Positions 54,674-64,000 of a stretch of 64,000 bases of DNA are shown here, in pieces. Source of the stretch: Sanguinoderma infundibulare (Eukaryota > Basidiomycota > Agaricomycetes > Polyporales > Polyporaceae); contig JAVLRN010000009.1 of NCBI GenBank assembly GCA_032821775.1, forward strand, positions 2,480,001 to 2,544,000, read 5' to 3'. The notes under the pieces are model-generated. The model saw nothing but the letters and a program-made list of their open reading frames with translations, made no database searches and was not told where the DNA came from. The position numbers and the translations under genes are program-made. Position 1 is the stretch's first letter, and each line of letters opens with the position of its first letter.

Positions 54674-56452
54674 ATGTTCATCGACGCTCGACTACGTATT
54701 CCAGACCAACACGTTTTGCAGGAACGCATATCAGTTGCTATGTAAGTTACACACAGTACTCTCTCTGGAGGTTGTGATTGATATTGACCTCCGAGCATTG
54801 GTCAATATTTTAACTTTAGGCATCCAGCGAGCCCCGCATACGCTCTAGAAAAACGAAGGCCAAACGAAGACACCATTCGTGCAACGGTCTTATTCCAACC
54901 TCAGGCGCAGCCTGTCCAGTCAACTCCGCGTTCGAACTCTCATGTCAGAACCCCTCTACGAAAGTCCTACGACAAACAAATCGCAGCGATCGTCATTATC
55001 CTTCTGGTGGCTTCTATCACGTCCATCTACACAGCTTATGCTCTTCTTGTTTCTACCTGGCTTGTTAGCCCCGGAGTGCCGTTCATCTCAGGCCCGACAC
55101 TGGATGCACAGCGGATTCCTATCGACCCACCCAGTTTCGCCTCCGATATTCGCGTCGTGGCACCCTCCACCAAGTTTCTTGCGTATCTACCTCACAGCGG
55201 TTTCCACAACCAACGCATCGCCCTCGAAAACGCTCTGGTCCTCGCTCTGATCTTGAATCGTACTCTGTTACTGCCCGCTATTCGTCTCGGCGACCCGCTA
55301 GCATATGGTCGGTTTGACGACCTCTACGGCATAGCTGCTAATACGACGACCAAAGCGGGGCCCAAACATTGCTCTTCGATCTCTCATGACGACCCGGTCT
55401 TGTTCCCAGAATGCGAAGACTACTGGAGGTACACGCATATACCTTGGGACTCGCTTGTGGACCTCTCGGGGATTCGAAGCAGCCAGCCTCTTCTCTCCGG
55501 ATGGAACTTCACCGATGCCTGGCTTCAAGACCACCTGGACATCTCTGCTGAAGGAGATATATTCCGCCTCAAGGACGAGTCTCGACACCACTACGCGTTC
55601 CGGGACTTCGTCACCCCCCATCCCTCGCAGCGCAAGTTCTCCGAATCCATCCACATCTCAGTGCTTGCACGCCGTCCCGAGCGGCTCATCATGCTTGGAA
55701 CATTGTTCGGTTCGTCTCGCCTGCATTTACGGACTCGGGAGAACGTCCTCCTGCGCAGGCGGGTGCGCGAGCAGATGGCGTTCACGAACCCGCACCTTGT
55801 CAGTATCACGAACGACATTCGCGCGGCGCTCGGCCGGTCATACCTCGCCGTGCACCTCCGAATTGGCGATGCATACTTCGAGTTGCACTCCGCAGAGATC
55901 GTCCGTCGATCCTGGTGGAAGCTGCTGCAATCCGGTCTTGGGTTCTCCGCCCGGGAGATTGCGGACCTCGAAGAACAGTCCTTCCCTGAAGAAGACGCCT
56001 TGGATCCCCCAACCTTCGCTCCCGATGCTCCTGCGCTGCGATCCCCACATCCCCCGCTCCCTCCCTTTCCTTCGAACGCGTCTCCAGCTGCTGCATTCCC
56101 CTGCCGCGGCCGCCTCCATCGCGCACCTCACCTCCTGAGGCTCAACGCGCCGCTGTACATCGCCACGGACGCCGAATTGCCCGCGCTCAACCCGCTCCTC
56201 TGGCGTTTCCTCCGCACGTTCCCGTGCGCGTTCTTCCTCGAGGACTTTGCCGACCAGACGCGCCCGCTCGATACGCTGCGGAGCGAGACGGACGGGGTGC
56301 CGCTGGGGGGCTTCTTGACGCCGTTCGTGGACGCGATGGTGGCGGGCCAGGCGTGGTTCGTCGTCGGGACGGAGTTCAGCACGTTCAGCTGGTTTGTGAC
56401 GGATGTGTTGTGGAGGAGGTACCACGGGTTCGAGATTGTGCAGAGGGGTTGA
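54674..56452 (+). CDS. O-fucosyltransferase-like (CigA-type) type II membrane protein
   Basis: Exon 1 (54674-54741, MFIDARLRIPDQHVLQERIS) splices over 78 nt to 54820, where a single frame runs to 56452; about 566 residues. A short cytosolic head, KSYDKQIAAIVIILLVASIT plus SIYTAYALLVSTWLV as membrane anchor, then a luminal domain: KFLAYLPHSGFHNQRIALENAL (the nucleotide-sugar loop of the GDP-fucose O-fucosyltransferase superfamily), LNRTLLLPAIRLG, SYLAVHLRIGDAYFE (HxRxGD-like acceptor motif), IATDAELPALNPLL, and ending VDAMVAGQAWFVVGTEFSTFSWFV. Golgi/ER glycosyltransferase is inferred. The start rests on the splice prediction; donor sugar and target are unknown. Confidence 0.75.
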
Positions 56453-56859
56453 TCGATGAGGCGAGTAGTTGGGTTACTAGATATTGTTCGCGAGCGACTG
56501 CTACGTTTGTTTTCCTCCTTTAAGTGCTGTCAGGATGAAATGGCCACCAATCGCAGTGCCCTGGCAACACGGCCACAGCGCACCTTCGGTTCATTGCATA
56601 TAGGTGCCCTGACCTACTGTCGGAGCCTGTGGGCCACGCACGCCTCACACGGTGTATATACGCGATATGGACTACGGTGAAGAGTCCGCAAATCCGCTCA
56701 CTGGCGCCGCTTGTGCCATCGTCGCCGCAGCCTGCAACCATCTCTCAGGACACCAACTTTGCACTTCCGGCGACGAAAGAAGTGGTACGACTCCTCCTCT
56801 AGATCTTAGTTCAACGCGATTAATGCATGGTCGACTGAATTATGAATGGTATATCTCCT
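56453..56859. other. Convergent intergenic region
   Basis: 3' flanks of the O-fucosyltransferase-like gene and the TAP-like peptidase. No gene seen. Confidence 0.5.
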
Positions 56860-59211
56860 CTACGCGTCCGACAGTCCGCTCCGGACCACGCGCAGCACGC
56901 TCAATCTCTCCCCGAAAGGTCAGAACCGCTGACGAGTGCCACAACGTCGACCGATTTGATCCCCGGGAAGAGCTCCACGTCGTCGTCAATGGCGCAAACG
57001 GTGGGGCTCGAGGAACTGCCTGAGGGGAGCTGTGTTTGCGGTTATCGGTTAGCAATAGAGGACAGTCGTCACCCGATAAATTATTGAACACATACCGTTC
57101 CATCGTTGAGGTACGCCGTGATGATATCAGTAACGCAAGCAGAGGACTGGTAGATCGACGTATGCTACGTATGCCCAGAGAGCCAATCAGCACATGCAAG
57201 AATCCTTATACAACGGGGGTTTGTGCACTCACCCCGAAACCGTTCTGCTTCACGAGTGCGGCCTGGTCGCCGAGCACCGCGGCCATATGTGCCGCCTCCG
57301 TGAACGGGGTGGCGTTATCGTACTGCACCCGCATCAACTGATGACATCGCAGAGGGGTAGAAAAAACGGCATACCGCATTAGCGATGATCAAGACCTTGT
57401 TCGCGAACGTGCCGTTGAACGGGCCCTGGAAGCGTTCCGGCGCACGGACAGGCCAGTACGAGCACCGCTGCCAGGGTACGGGCCCCAGAGCGCCAACTGA
57501 CCGCGAAACAGCAGTGAATAAAGGCGGCATTCCAAAGGAGGAGGAGGAGGGGGGGGGTGAGGGGACTCACACGAAGGAGAGAGGGTGCGGACGATGTCGA
57601 TGACATCGTTGAAAATCACCGTCGTGTTCACCGACGGGTCCGCGTCGACGCTGTCCGCGCAGACGACCGCGGGTTCGGTGTAGCTGCTCTGGGTGTATAC
57701 GCCATCCCGTCTGCGTTCATAGAATGATAAGATACGCTAATGTTGGGAGGAGTTCGAGAGGGCGAGGCACTAATGCTTACTTGGCCAGTGCGGCTGTCGA
57801 GTTGGCGGTCGCGTCCTTGATCGTGGCGATGGTCTGCGGGAGGAGGGTGTTGCCATACTCAGCCCATTGTTGAGGCTGGTAGAGGCCGCTGTACATGGTC
57901 GCTATCGTACGACAAGGCGTCAGACTTCACCAAGTTTGCGGACCAAAGCATCAGGACACACCGCGAAGGATCAGGAGCTGGTTCTGAACAGGGTGGTCGT
58001 GCGCCAGCTTTTTTTCACCCAGTAAGGTTAGAGGGGAAGCATGAAGCACGAAGATAACACACCTTGATCGCCTCGTTGAGTACGTCGATGACGTCCTGTG
58101 CCGTGCCGTTTGCAGACGGCGCAAGCTTGCAGTTGTTGGGACCCGCTTGTGCGCAAGCGGTGGCGAACCCAGTATAGACGTCTTCTGCCGCTCCGAGCTG
58201 GTCGCGCCAGAGCTACAGTTATCAATCAGCACGGATGTCCTCGATGCGACAGAGCCCAGTGTCAGCATCGTACCTTGTACGACTGGGTAGAGGCAACCCT
58301 GGTGGCATCCAGAACACCGTCAAGGATGACATGGCCAACGCGGTCAGGGAACACTGCGTGCAATACGGTGTTAGCTCAAGTGCGTGCGCAACGGATTCCG
58401 GACCATGACCTACTGTTGATGAACCACGCGCCGACGAGGGTACCGTACGAGAGGCCCCAGTAATTAATCGTGCTGTTTGAACCCTCGATGGCGTCCGCGA
58501 GCCCGACTAGGTCGCGCACCGTGGCTGCAGTGCCGACATAGGACAGCGTAGTTGCGTTGGGGCCAGACAAGCAGCGGTCTCCGAGCTCCTTCCACTTCTC
58601 GTCGAGGATCGCAGCTTGAGAGTAGAGGGCCTGCGTGTCAGTCTGGTTGGTGAAGTTACCGATCTCGTTGATGCCCGTCGCCTCGATGGTGCCGTTCCAG
58701 AAGCTGGCGTACTCGTCATCGGCAATGCAGTACACGTTTCCGGGGCTGGCTCGCGACATGTATTAGGCATTGCCCGAGAAGAAAGGTATGAGGCGCGTAC
58801 TAGGTGTAGGGACCTACACCGCGAGGGTCCCAGCTGACGAAGTCATAGGCACCTCCCGTGCGGTTCATCAACGCGTCCGCATCCGTCGCCAGAGACGAGA
58901 GACCAGAAACGCCGGGACCGCCTGTTAAAACGCCCAGTGTGAGCAAACGAAGCGAATGTTTTGATTTATGATCCCTCACCGGGGTTCAAGAAGATGGTGC
59001 CCTTGCGCTCGCCGGTTGCGTTGGCCTTGACCACAAGCAGCTGTCCGTTGCCAACAGAGGCGTTGTGGTAGTCGAGCGGGATGTCAAAGTACGCGCAGGT
59101 CAAGTTGTTGAATTCGGGGCAGGGCGCCCATTCTGTTAGCCGTGCGTGCACTGTCATCGCTTGACCCGCGATCCCAATGGTCGCGAGGGCCGCTGCGCGA
59201 ACTTTCAACAT
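56860..59211 (-). CDS. Secreted alpha/beta-hydrolase peptidase (tripeptidyl aminopeptidase-like)
   Basis: ATG 59211 opens a signal peptide (MLKVRAAALATIGIAGQAMT). Exons then give WAPCPEFNNLTCAYFDIPLDYHN, GTIFLNPGEGSGGPGVSG (oxyanion region), YDFVSWDPRGVGPYT, INYWGLSYGTLVGAWF (nucleophile Ser in GLSYGT), MFPDRVGHVILDGVLDA, YDNATPFTEAAHMAAVLGDQAALV and GHTSIYQSSACVTDIITAYL. Catalytic Asp and His therefore lie in a C-terminal TAP-like domain. Family members (Streptomyces SlpD/TAP, fungal relatives) release short peptides from protein N-termini. Several N-x-S/T sites suit an extracellular enzyme. Introns are short and phases consistent; no defects seen. The C-terminus (SGDLSGRLSVLRVVRSGLSDA-like) is less certain. 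Confidence 0.85.
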
Positions 59212-60906
59212 GCTAGGTAAGTTTGTTAGTAAGGAATGGAAAGGTAAGGAGGGATAGGATGAAAGGGAGACAGACAAAGGTGGACATTGTCGAAAGAGCG
59301 ATCCGACCGAGTACTTATATCATGCATATGTGGATTTCTGCTTCGCGTCGTACGTTGGCGCGCGCCGGACTGCGCCGAATTCAAATGTGGCTTGACTTCT
59401 TCTCCTGTCGCAGTAGTGGTCGAGGGCGCTATACAGTCATAAGCAAGAATTGGATGTCGTTGGTTCCCTGGCTACAGCGTTGCTGATCAAGTTCTGAAGC
59501 CCAGGCACGATATCAATATGCATTTGATACGCATGCGTCCAAAATAGTCACCGCACGAGACCGGGCCTCGCTTACAGCTGACGTAAAAACCAGCGTCGCA
59601 TCAGCTCCCCGCAGGGTGTGTGCTCGGATCAGCGGAAAGACCGGCCGGTCCAGCCTGCTCGCTCAACGACGTCGCTCGCGGTTCCTGCACCGGCCAGGAA
59701 CATCTGAAAATGCCTGACGTTGGCGAGGGTTGGCTACAGGGGCGGCCTGACAAAAATGTCTGGTGAAATGGAGCTTCGAGAGTCGAAGTAAAAGCTCACT
59801 TTGTTTTGATCTTCCGTTGGTGTGGACGATTCGGAGATTCGACGGGGGCTTGGCCGGGTAAGTAGGGGCTTGGCGCACACACACCCGGGACGGCAATCTG
59901 GGGCTTGGCCGGGTAAGTAGAGGTGAGTAGCGGCTTGCCGCTGAATGATCCGAGCGCACACACCCGGGACGGCGAATATTTGCGACGCTGATGTCTACTT
60001 CAGCGGCCCCGCAGTGCCAATACAAATACTGCTTGGCATCTGCCATCGAGGACGTGTCGCGAGCCAATTTTTGAAAAAGCGAGATGGCGAGGAGGAGTTC
60101 GTCTTTTCAAACCACACGGCAGGGGTAATCATGAATGCGCAGCTGGGGCCAGATTGCGCCCCGCGGTCCAATGATTCTTCTGGGAGCGCCAAATGTCAGC
60201 TACGTATTCATTCCCTACATAAGTGGTTCTGGGCATGTCCATGGATCCAGAACTGGAGCAATTGGATGAAGGAAAAATGGAGAAGCATGATTTAAATTCG
60301 GCATCAGGTATGGGGGCCACATTTATTCTCATCACGCAAAGTGGGCCCCAACCATGGAAGTTGAACTCCGAGGTCAGCTGCGTCCAAGATCTTGCAGTGG
60401 GGATTAGCAATTTGTAAGCCTCCACAGCTACTATGCGCACCACGGCGGCGCAGCTTGTTTCTCGGTGACGTTCAACGATTGGAGAAGACAGGGCGGAAGA
60501 GGGATCCGACATGGGTTAAGCCGGGCGACCGGGAGGCACGGCGCCGTTCCCGGAACACTATGATGGGATACCAACTGTTGGGCAGCGCTTTGCAGGCTAA
60601 TGGACGCTCTGCATCACCCATTGCTATTGACTCGGATTAAAGACTTGGTTAAGCGTAACATATTACACTCATCTAAATGTCTTATTGCAATGCACAACCT
60701 ACCAAATGCCAGCAAAGTACGGCTCGGTGCACGTGACCCTCCGAAGATAATGCCTGCTCCTCGTAGATTGGTGATAAGTCGGGCTTTGAACTGGATACTC
60801 GATTTGGTATATCTGGGCGCTTAGGCACCACCACGCATCGCATCGTACTGGGTGGATTGCGTCGACTTGCAAAGACCCGATCCTGATCCAGCGCACCCAA
60901 TCGTCC
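59212..60906. other. Intergenic region with short direct repeats
   Basis: About 1.7 kb without a supported gene. Two imperfect direct repeats occur: GGGGCTTGGCCGGGTAAGTA at 59845 and 59899, and CGCACACACCCGGGACGGC-like words at about 59874 and 59955. A minus-strand frame at 60129-60512 (HGWGPLCVMRINVAPIPDAE) looks partly protein-like but lacks partner exons. Confidence 0.45.
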
Positions 60907-61887
60907 ATGTTGCTCAACGGAAGCAGGCTTTCCCGTGCTCTCTCCGCCTTCGACCGCGCCAGCAATCGATGGACCGCCATATCGTTGCGCGACCCGCATG
61001 GCCCAGCCTCCCAGAGGCCTTCTCCTCGCCCAGCAGTCGCCCACGCCGTCGGCAGGCAGACGCTGTCCCTTACGTCTTGGAACATCCAGGCCTCCCAGTC
61101 CAAGCCCGACGAACGCGCCAGGCTCATCCTCGACCACGTCCTCCAAGGACCCGAGCTTCCCGACATCGTATTCCTCCAGGAAGTCGCGCGCAGAGCTCGG
61201 GAATCTATCCTCAGCCACTCCGGAGTGCGCTCGAGCTTCCTAACGACCGACGCTGAGGACGACGCGTCTTTCAAGGGCGTACCGTTTGCGACGATGACGT
61301 TGCTCTCCAGCAAGCGTTTCGGCTCTCCGCTGCTCGCTGGGGAGGAGGGCGAGAGCGAGAGCGAGGACAAGGGCCACGGCAGTCCCAAGCTCATGCTCGA
61401 CAGCGTCTTCCGCACCGCGTTCCCCAGCAGGTACAACCGGGATGCGCTCTGCGTGAACATCGCTGCCCCAGCCGCGCCTGGCACCGTCTTGCGTCTCCTC
61501 AACGTCCATCTCGACTCTCTCGAAGCACAGTTGAGGCGTGCGCTTCAGATGCGCATCCTGGCTCGCCTCCTGCGCGAGCCCGGATGCAGCGGCGGCGTTG
61601 TCGCGGGCGACTTCAACGCCATCTACCCGTACGACTCCACGCTCGTCGACGAGCACGAGCTGGTCGATGCCTGAGTTGCGCTGCGCGGGAGCATGGCGGG
61701 GCCCGACGAAGGAGCTACGTGGGGCGTCGGTGTCGAGCTCGACGACGGTCGCAAGCCAGGCAGACTGGACAAGGTCGTCATGCTGGGTGTGCAGCCTGAC
61801 GAGATCGACGTTCTCCAGCCCGGTCTCATCGGCGCTCATACGCCTTGGAGCGACCACTGCGGGCTGCGTTGCACGTTTACCATCTAG
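60907..61887 (+). pseudogene. EEP-family phosphoesterase (TDP2-like) with in-frame stop
   Basis: An intronless frame from ATG 60907 shows the endonuclease/exonuclease/phosphatase fold: LSLTSWNIQAS (metal/phosphate Asn, about residue 59), LPDIVFLQEVA (metal Glu), YNRDALCVNI, LRLLNVHLDSL and GVVAGDFNAI (D-x-N). At 61672-61674 a TGA follows LVDA, exactly where family members usually carry Trp (VDAW). The same frame then stays open for 70 codons, ending LDKVVMLGV...HTPWSDHCGLRCTFTI and containing the catalytic SDH. A single TGG to TGA change thus removes the active-site His. Without the stop it would be 326 residues, a likely DNA-repair 5'-tyrosyl phosphodiesterase or related nuclease. A real null allele, a readthrough codon, or a sequence error are all possible. 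Confidence 0.75.
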
Positions 61888-62251
61888 CACGGTAAGCAAG
61901 TCTTTCTTCTCTCTTCCTTCTCGCGGACGGTCACGCCACACTTGCTCTCGAAGTTGCGGGTGAAACGGCCGTCGACTTTGGTGATCATGTCGGGAAGCGC
62001 CATGCGATCGACGCCAACCGGACTGTACGACAATGTCGATGTCCTGATGTAAAGCTGTAAGCAAACGACCGCACCTCGCAACGAAAGGAGAAAAGACTGA
62101 CCATAGTGGCACGGATGCCCTTGGTTTGGATGTACAAGCCGCCAACGATGGACACGCGCGTCTTGGCCGCGACCTCAGCACCGACGGCCTGGTGCCAGGC
62201 GGCGAAGAGCGGGCTGAGACCGTTGTGAACAAGAGGGCGGAGAACAGACAT
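61884..62251 (-). CDS. Small protein of unknown function (two exons)
   Basis: Exon 1 (62251-62102) encodes MSVLRPLVHNGLSPLFAAWHQ, then VGAEVAAKTRVSIVGGLYIQTKGIRATM. After a 47-nt intron, exon 2 (62054-61884) adds LYIRTSTLSYSPVGVDRMAL, PDMITKVDGRFTRNFESKCG and VTVREKEERRKTCLPC; 106 residues. The basic, hydrophobic N-terminus could target mitochondria. I recognise no family. Its stop overlaps the stop of the EEP gene on the other strand by 3 bp (61885-61886 shared), so the two 3' ends are interlocked. Good splice signals and kept phase support it. Confidence 0.5.
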
Positions 62252-62517
62252 AGTGCAAGTCTGGAAAACAAGCATCGTCGTCAGCCAATGCAACGAGGAA
62301 ACGAGAGCAGAAAGGGAAGTGAACGAACATTCGATTGGTTTGGAAGCTTGGTCGATTCCCAGTCGTGAACGAGGACACTTGACCTAACCGATATGTATTG
62401 GTTTCGGCCTACGTAGCATATTGTCTCGGCCCTTGAACAAGTAGTAGTGTATCGACAGTTGACATCATCCAGACATCATGTATTCAAGTAAATATGTATC
62501 CTTGTAAAATACGGACT

Positions 62518-64000
62518 CTACTTCGCTATAGTTGTATCTAACGAGCAACAGTCCTCAGAAATGACATCACAGAGACGACGGATGAAAACACTCCCATCCC
62601 ATGCTCCCGACGACAGCGTTCTCCCATCCGGGGAGAAAGCTACGTTTCCAACCCGGCCTCCATGCTCGCGGAACGTCGCCACGCACGAGCCGTCTCGAGT
62701 CCTCCATAGTCGGACTGTCTTGTCAAAGGAAGCCGACGCGATGTACCGCCCGCATGGAGAGAAGCACGCAGCGCGAACATCGTCGCTATGCCCGCTGAGC
62801 GATAAGAGCATCGCACCGCTGTGCGAATCCCAGATCTTCACCGTCCCATCCCCCGACGCGGATAGCACCAGCGTCCCGTCCGGCGAAAACGCCACGTCCA
62901 ATACCCAACTCGAGTGGCCCTCCAACATGAAGAGTTGCTGTCCGGTATGCGCATTCCAGATGCGGACTGTGCGGTCCTCAGACGCGGCGCCGAGGCGCGT
63001 ACTGTCAGGATGGAAAGCGCCAGCCCGGAGGGCCCCCTTGTAACCGCGAAGGACGGCGTGCAGCGCGCCCGATGCGACGTCCCAAACGCAGGAGCGCATT
63101 TCGTAGAACCCGCACGAGGCAAGCCAGCGTCCATCCGAAGAGAAGCAGATGAAGCGGATTGTTGCCTGACAATCACCTGTGAGGAGGTGGAGCTGCTGGG
63201 ACGTCCGGACGTCCCACAGGCACATGGCCAATACGCCGGTGTCCTCGCGTGCGAAGGCGATCGTGGTCCCGTCAGGCGACCACGCACATCCCCATTGGCC
63301 CTCGAGTGTTGCAACTTCGACGGCCCTGCCCCGGCTGATGTCCCAAATTGCCACCTTCCTATCGCCCCGCGTAGCAGCAGATGCGAGAAATCGACTATGT
63401 GGGGAGAATGCAAGCGACCGGAGCGGTCCGAGATGAGCGACCCATTCATGGGAGACCTGCCCGTCCGAGCTCCACAGAATGATGGTAGAATCGGCAGACC
63501 CGGTTGCGATCCACTTGCTGTCCGGAGACACAGCGAGCAAGGACACTTCGTCGTCGTGACCAGTTGCGTTCCCTACACAACCGATGAGCTGCATTGCCAC
63601 CATCGTAATCGCGATTTTACAACCCACCTACTCCGTCCGACGACAGAGTGATTGCATTTCGTTTGTGCAAACTGGGGAAATGCTGTTGGAGCACTTTACT
63701 CCAGAAAGCATTCCTGCGAGATATAGGGATATTGGTTTTGAATGTTATTGCGGGTTGAGGGAGAAGCAGCAGTTCCTGTTCCAGCTCGGAGCATCTGGAC
63801 GCGATGCGGTCTTGCTTGAGCAACTTCTGATAGGCGTCCCATGGGAAATTCGAGAAGGAGACCTTAACCGTCTTCAAGGTTCGAGCATGGATAACCTTCA
63901 GCCAATCCACCGTCTTCGTGATCTCGTCACCGTTGAACCTTGGCTTCAGGGTCAGGAAGCAGAGTTGAGCCCATTCGTTTGGTTGTGTAAGTGAATGCCA
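62518..64000 (-). CDS. WD40-repeat protein (5' part beyond the window)
   Basis: Reading leftwards from the window edge: an N-terminal region (WLKVIHARTLKTVKVSFSNF, ELEQELLLLPQPAITF, RRNAFWSKVLQQHFPSL), an intron at about 63616-63562, then seven WD repeats, for example SPDSKWIATGSADSTIILW, SPHSRFLASAATRGDRKVAIWD, HPDSTRLGAASEDRTVRIWN, SPDGTLVLSASGDGTVKIWD and SPCGRYIASASFDKTVRLWR, followed by a short tail to the stop at 62518. The seven blades should close one beta-propeller, a protein-interaction platform. In mushroom-forming fungi such propellers often sit behind unrelated N-terminal domains, including NACHT NTPases; what precedes this one lies outside the window. No membrane or catalytic motif. 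Confidence 0.82.

Noticed and set aside
60129..60512. 127-residue minus-strand frame as a gene
   Set aside because: No start context, no splice partners, no family; only part of it looks protein-like.
61672..61674. Selenocysteine or programmed readthrough at the EEP TGA
   Set aside because: The expected residue is Trp, not Cys/Sec; dikaryotic fungi lack selenoprotein machinery as far as known; and no recoding signal was recognised. A nonsense change or sequence error is simpler.
1..64000. CRISPR arrays, bacterial operons, riboswitches, viral genes
   Set aside because: The sequence is clearly a fungal nuclear genome; no regularly spaced direct repeats, Shine-Dalgarno-led operons, riboswitch folds or viral protein signatures were seen.

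Overview
The window is eukaryotic DNA from a filamentous basidiomycete, most likely a wood- or litter-inhabiting agaricomycete. The grounds are: many short introns (about 45-80 nt, GT...AG) breaking nearly every gene; GC-rich coding DNA; an intron-bearing tRNA-Ser; a KDZ transposase of the cysteine-cluster type common in these fungi; and fungal housekeeping genes (PEX5, ILV3, AIM24, a PHO84-type permease, a Cps1-like glycosyltransferase, a TAP-like secreted peptidase). No CRISPR array, bacterial operon or virus was seen.

Layout. (1) Bases 1-14957 are a transposon-dominated block: an unidentified multi-exon gene (111-1252), an ACTAGTTA-rich subterminal array ending in a terminus at about 2099, the 3' half of a GH27 alpha-galactosidase gene (2100-2843), tRNA-like repeats, a run of fragments from unrelated host genes (a C2H2/coiled-coil chimera, two unidentified proteins, a piece of coatomer alpha), a 0.95-kb foldback, and a complete-looking 12-exon KDZ transposase gene (10698-14613) followed by a second ACTAGTTA array and the same terminus at 14957. 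(2) Bases 14958-20134 and 31310-36930 form a large, diverged inverted duplication. Each arm carries a GH27 gene (the left one cut in two by the transposon) and a gene for a secreted PPPKP-repeat protein, with 8 repeats on the left and 13 on the right. (3) Between the arms lie AIM24, a single-membrane-span protein, ILV3, PEX5 and a DJ-1/PfpI gene. (4) From 38 kb on the sequence is ordinary gene space: a second DJ-1/PfpI paralogue, PFAS (ADE6), a Cps1-like synthase, tRNA-Ser(UGA), a PHO84-type transporter, a secreted orphan, an O-fucosyltransferase-like protein, a TAP-like peptidase, an EEP-family phosphoesterase with an in-frame stop, a small gene, and the 3' part of a WD40 gene.

How it fits together. 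The housekeeping genes are functionally unrelated (purine and branched-chain amino acid synthesis, peroxisomal import, phosphate uptake, cell-surface glycosylation), as is usual in fungi. The striking biology is structural. A KDZ element apparently entered the left GH27 gene, and a later inversion put the gene's 3' half about 12 kb away facing the other way. The other GH27 copy survives unbroken but seems to have lost its catalytic residues. Coordinates of spliced genes were read by eye from splice signals and reading frames; no similarity search was run.
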